From: Pseudomonadota bacterium
Lineage (GTDB): Bacteria; Pseudomonadota; Gammaproteobacteria; Xanthomonadales; Rhodanobacteraceae
Direction: 5' to 3'
DNA length: 13,662 bases
Assembly: GCA_018241165.1 (NCBI GenBank)
Contig: JAFEEK010000444.1
Location: 1-13,662, forward strand
Part shown: positions 10,951 to 13,662 of the stretch, one piece after another
How the letters are laid out: every line of letters begins with the position of its first letter
Numbering within the stretch: the first letter of the stretch is position 1
Notes under the pieces: model-generated
Database searches by the model: none
The model's input: the letters and a program-made list of their open reading frames with translations, nothing else
What the model was told of the DNA's origin: nothing
Translations under genes and position numbers: made by a program

Positions 10951-11000
10951 GGACTGCTTTCATCCCCAACGAAATTGCGTGACGCAAACCGCGACCGCGG

Positions 11001-11675
11001 CTACTGAAGCAGCCCCAGCGAACGCGCCTGGAACACCGCCTGTGTGCGCGTGGCGACGCGCAGTTTGCGCAGGATATTCTTGACGTGATCTTCGACGGTG
11101 GCGGTCGAACGCGAAAGCTTTTCGGCGATCTCGCGGCTGATCAGACCCTGCGCAACCCAACCCAGGATTTCCTCTTCGCGCGGAGTCAGGGGTTCGGCCA
11201 GCGGCTCGCCCCTTGCGGTCGCCGGCGCCGGCGCCGCTGCGATCAGGTGCAGGATATGCCTGGCCACAAACGGATCGAGCACCGCGCCGCCGCGCCCGAT
11301 GCTGCGCAACGAAGCCAGAATTTCGGCATCGTCGCGTTCCTTCAGCAGATAGCCCACTGCGCCCGCGCGCAACGCCTGCACGATGAGATCCTGCGTGCCA
11401 AAGCTCGACACGACGACCGCGTCGCTGCTCGAACCGGTGTGTCGCAACCAGCGGATCAAGTCGATGCCGCTGCCATCCGGTAACCCGATATCGACCAGGA
11501 CCAGTGCCGCGGCGCGGCTTTCGAGTTGCTGCCGGGCCTGCGCAATGCTGGCAGCAAATGCAATCGCGTTGCGCTGGATGCCCGCGCGCACGAGCAGCTC
11601 GGCGAGGCGCTCACGCATCGCCGGCTCGTCGTCGACGATCAGGGCCGGACTCAATGCGACCAGGCTGGCAGACAT
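11001..11675 (-). CDS. NarL/LuxR-family DNA-binding response regulator
   Basis: A 224-residue two-component regulator. The receiver domain (about 8-125) has the acidic pocket DDE (15-17), phospho-acceptor Asp62 in LVDIGLPDGSG, a Ser-Ser at 90-91 in the conserved Ser/Thr position and Lys112 in YLLKERDD. The C-terminal LuxR-type helix-turn-helix (about 160-222) reads PLTPREEEILGWVAQGLISR followed by EIAEKL and TVEDHVKNILRKL. It would bind DNA once phosphorylated by the histidine kinase encoded 50 bp downstream. The start at 11675 gives a normal receiver N-terminus (MSASLVALSPALIVDDEPAM) and lies just after a TACAAT promoter element. A frame extension to 11747 would run through that element. No Shine-Dalgarno site is visible before the ATG. 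Target genes are unknown; the secreted-protein gene further downstream is the obvious candidate. Confidence 0.93.
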   Translation of the reverse strand: MSASLVALSPALIVDDEPAMRERLAELLVRAGIQRNAIAFAASIAQARQQLESRAAALVLVDIGLPDGSGIDLIRWLRHTGSSSDAVVVSSFGTQDLIVQALRAGAVGYLLKERDDAEILASLRSIGRGGAVLDPFVARHILHLIAAAPAPATARGEPLAEPLTPREEEILGWVAQGLISREIAEKLSRSTATVEDHVKNILRKLRVATRTQAVFQARSLGLLQ

Positions 11676-11705
11676 GCTATTTGCACACAAACCGGACGGA
11701 GGCGA

Positions 11706-11711
11706 ATTGTA
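11706..11711 (-). promoter_or_regulatory. Possible -10 box for the response regulator gene
   Basis: TACAAT on the minus strand, 30 bases before the response-regulator ATG. It matches the -10 consensus at five of six positions. The -35 region at 17 bases (CGATTC) is poor. If it is used, the leader would be about 20-25 bases, which supports the start at 11675 rather than 11747. Confidence 0.35.
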
Positions 11712-11780
11712 GCCCGCCCGTCCCGACAGAATCGGCCCTTCACGCATGCTGCAAAGCAGTATTCCGGATCGAATTTGCGG

Positions 11781-11786
11781 TACAAT
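11781..11786 (+). promoter_or_regulatory. Possible -10 box for typA
   Basis: TACAAT lies 47 bases before the typA ATG in the divergent gap, five of six matches to TATAAT. A -35 at normal spacing (AGTATT) is weak. Transcription from here would start around 11793, giving a leader of about 40 bases that begins with a run of seven T (11794 onward) and then forms the hairpin described next. Confidence 0.4.
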
Positions 11787-11807
11787 CGACGACCTTTTTT
11801 TCCTGCC

Positions 11808-11830
11808 GCCTGCGCTTCACGCGGGCTTTT
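11808..11830 (+). promoter_or_regulatory. Terminator-like hairpin in the typA leader, overlapping the ribosome-binding region
   Basis: GCCTGCG (11808-11814) can pair with CGCGGGC (11820-11826), six Watson-Crick pairs plus one G-T, with loop CTTCA. TTTT follows directly, and the typA ATG comes three bases later at 11834. The Shine-Dalgarno position falls inside the second arm, and no AGGAG-like site is visible elsewhere. It could attenuate transcription or limit translation initiation; the T-run is short for a strong terminator. Confidence 0.4.
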
Positions 11831-11833
11831 GCC

Positions 11834-13660
11834 ATGTCCATCGAAAACCTGCGCAACATCGCCATCGTCGCCCACGTCGACCACGGCAAGACCACCCTCG
11901 TCGACTGCTTGTTGAAACAATCCGGCACGTTCAGCGAGCGCACCGTGCTGGCCGAGCGCGTGATGGATTCCAACGACCAGGAAAAGGAACGCGGCATCAC
12001 CATCCTGGCCAAGAACACGGCCATCACCTGGCGTGAGAACCGCATCAATATCGTGGATACGCCCGGCCACGCCGACTTCGGCGGCGAAGTCGAGCGCGTG
12101 TTGTCGATGGTCGATTCGGTGTTGCTGCTGGTCGATGCGATGGACGGCCCGATGCCGCAGACGCGCTTCGTCACGCAGAAGGCATTCCAGATGGGCTTCA
12201 AGCCCATCGTCGTGATCAACAAGGTCGACCGCCCCGGCGCGCGCCCCGGCTGGGTGCTCGATCAAACCTTCGATTTGTTCGATCGACTCGGCGCCACCAA
12301 CGAACAACTGGATTTTCCGGTCGTGTATGCGTCCGCGCTGCACGGCTACGCGAGCCTGGACCCCGAAGCGCGCTCCGGCGACATGACGCCGTTGTACGAG
12401 GCGATCATGAAGCACGTGCACGCACCGAAGGTCGATCCGGATGGCCCGTTCCAGATGCGCGTGTCGCAGCTCGACTACAACTCTTACGTCGGCCTCATCG
12501 GCATCGGTCGCATCCAGCGCGGCAAGGTGCGCACCAACATGCAGGTCGCGGTGATCGACCGCGAAGGCAAGAAGCGCAACGGCAAGGTCCTGCAGGTGCT
12601 CGGCTTCATGGGCCTGGAGCGCCGCGAAGTACCCGAAGCCGAAGCCGGCGACATCGTCGCGATTTCCGGTGTCGAGGGCCTGGGCATCTCCGACACGATT
12701 TGCGCAACCGACGCGCCCGAACAATTGCCGGTGATGACGGTGGACGAGCCGACCATCAGCATGACGTTTTGCGTGAACAACTCGCCGTTCGCCGGCAGCA
12801 AGGATTTTTCCGGCGGCAAATTCCTGACCAGCCGCCAGGTGCGCGATCGCCTGATGCGCGAGACCTTGCACAACGTTGCGCTGAAGGTGGAAGAAACCGA
12901 CGACGCCGACAAGTTCAAGGTGTCCGGCCGCGGCGAATTGCATCTATCGGTGCTGATCGAAACCATGCGCCGCGAAGGCTACGAACTGGCCGTGTCGCGC
13001 CCGGAAGTCATCGTCAAGGAAATCGACGGCGAAAAGCAGGAACCCTACGAGCAGCTCGTCGTCGACATGGAAGAACAGTTCCAGGGCGGCGTGATGGAAA
13101 AACTCGGCGCGCGTCGCGGCCAGCTTAAAAACATGGAGCCCGACGGTCGCGGCCGCGTGCGCCTTGAATACCTCATCCCGGCGCGCGGATTGATCGGCTT
13201 CCAGACCGAATTCCGCACGCTCACCGCCGGCACCGGCCTGCTGTTCCACGTGTTCGATCATTACGGCCCGATCGCCGACGCGACCCCGCGCCGCCCGAAT
13301 GGCGTGATGATCAGCAACGGCACGGGCCCGGCGCCCGCGTATGCGCTGGTCGCCATGCAGGAGCGCGGTCGCCTGCTGATCGACGAAGGCGCGCAGATCT
13401 ACGAAGGCCAGCTCGTCGGCATCCACGCCAAGGACAACGACCTGACCGTCAACGCCCTGCGCGCCAAGCAACTCACCAACATCCGCGCCGCCGGCAAGGA
13501 CGACAACGTGCAATTGACGCCAGCGATCAAGATGTCGCTCGAGCAGGCGCTGGAATTCATCGAAGACGACGAACTCGTCGAAGTCACGCCCAAGGCGATC
13601 CGCCTGCGCAAGAAACACCTGACCGAGAACGACCGCAAGCGCGCGATGCGCGCGGCGTAG
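11834..13660 (+). CDS. typA: Ribosome-associated translational GTPase TypA/BipA
   Basis: A complete 608-residue translation-factor GTPase; the family is usually about 600-615. Motifs: G1 AHVDHGKTT (13-21), switch [11 protein letters not shown] (52-61), G3 [14 protein letters not shown] (75-88, catalytic His79), G4 NKVD (129-132) and a G5-like SAL in [10 protein letters not shown]. The EF-G-like domains II, III and V follow, then the BipA-specific C-terminal domain ([38 protein letters not shown] segment). It binds 70S ribosomes near the EF-G site and aids large-subunit assembly and growth at low temperature or under stress. The start at 11834 gives the standard N-terminus [20 protein letters not shown]. 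An open frame continues upstream to 11504 but runs antisense to the response-regulator gene. It is divergent from that gene, with 158 bp between starts. Confidence 0.97.
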   Translation: MSIENLRNIAIVAHVDHGKTTLVDCLLKQSGTFSERTVLAERVMDSNDQEKERGITILAKNTAITWRENRINIVDTPGHADFGGEVERVLSMVDSVLLLVDAMDGPMPQTRFVTQKAFQMGFKPIVVINKVDRPGARPGWVLDQTFDLFDRLGATNEQLDFPVVYASALHGYASLDPEARSGDMTPLYEAIMKHVHAPKVDPDGPFQMRVSQLDYNSYVGLIGIGRIQRGKVRTNMQVAVIDREGKKRNGKVLQVLGFMGLERREVPEAEAGDIVAISGVEGLGISDTICATDAPEQLPVMTVDEPTISMTFCVNNSPFAGSKDFSGGKFLTSRQVRDRLMRETLHNVALKVEETDDADKFKVSGRGELHLSVLIETMRREGYELAVSRPEVIVKEIDGEKQEPYEQLVVDMEEQFQGGVMEKLGARRGQLKNMEPDGRGRVRLEYLIPARGLIGFQTEFRTLTAGTGLLFHVFDHYGPIADATPRRPNGVMISNGTGPAPAYALVAMQERGRLLIDEGAQIYEGQLVGIHAKDNDLTVNALRAKQLTNIRAAGKDDNVQLTPAIKMSLEQALEFIEDDELVEVTPKAIRLRKKHLTENDRKRAMRAA

Positions 13661-13662
13661 TC

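Noticed and set aside
10951..10966. Alternative ATG (GGGGATGAAAGCAG) just before the histidine kinase start
   Set aside because: It is out of frame with the kinase. The kinase frame from 10950 gives a proper signal sequence.
11651..13618. Two long minus-strand open frames (11651-12943 and 12944-13618) opposite typA
   Set aside because: They are rich in His/Val/Asp in the pattern of antisense reading of typA, which is a clear, full-length conserved gene.

Overview
The window is high-GC, densely packed chromosomal DNA. It looks like a gammaproteobacterium of the Xanthomonadales/Lysobacterales, most likely Rhodanobacteraceae-like. The evidence is a XanB2-type chorismatase beside an aryl-polyene (xanthomonadin-like) gene set, and a large secreted protein ending in the ...IFADGFDF tail that I remember from secreted proteins of this group. 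Placement below order level is inference. No tRNA, rRNA, CRISPR array, insertion sequence or prophage gene was seen, and no gene-free stretch reaches 300 bases.

Left part (1-2496): a pigment locus. On the minus strand an acyl carrier protein, a small membrane protein, a FabZ/ApeI-type hotdog dehydratase and an LpxL-like acyltransferase (cut by the window start) follow each other. Each stop overlaps the next start by four bases, so this is a tightly coupled operon. Diverging from it is a chorismatase that would supply hydroxybenzoate, the aromatic starter for xanthomonadin and also a ubiquinone precursor.

Middle (2631-5222): a PknB-like membrane Ser/Thr protein kinase with an unusual Tyr/Pro/Gly-rich outer part converges on ppiB (cytoplasmic cyclophilin). 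A structured REP-like inverted repeat separates ppiB from the next gene.

Right-middle (5223-11675, all minus): a LuxR/NarL-type response regulator, then a histidine kinase with a periplasmic jelly-roll-like domain, seven membrane helices and a HisKA_3-type core, then a 1256-residue secreted protein made of a glycine-rich domain and a string of Ig-like/MBG-like modules. The spacings are 50 and 58 bp. The simplest reading is a two-component system next to, and possibly controlling, a surface or exported adhesin-like protein. This is the least described part of the window.

Right end (11834-13660): a complete typA/bipA ribosome-associated GTPase gene, divergent from the response regulator, with a terminator-like hairpin directly in front of its start codon.
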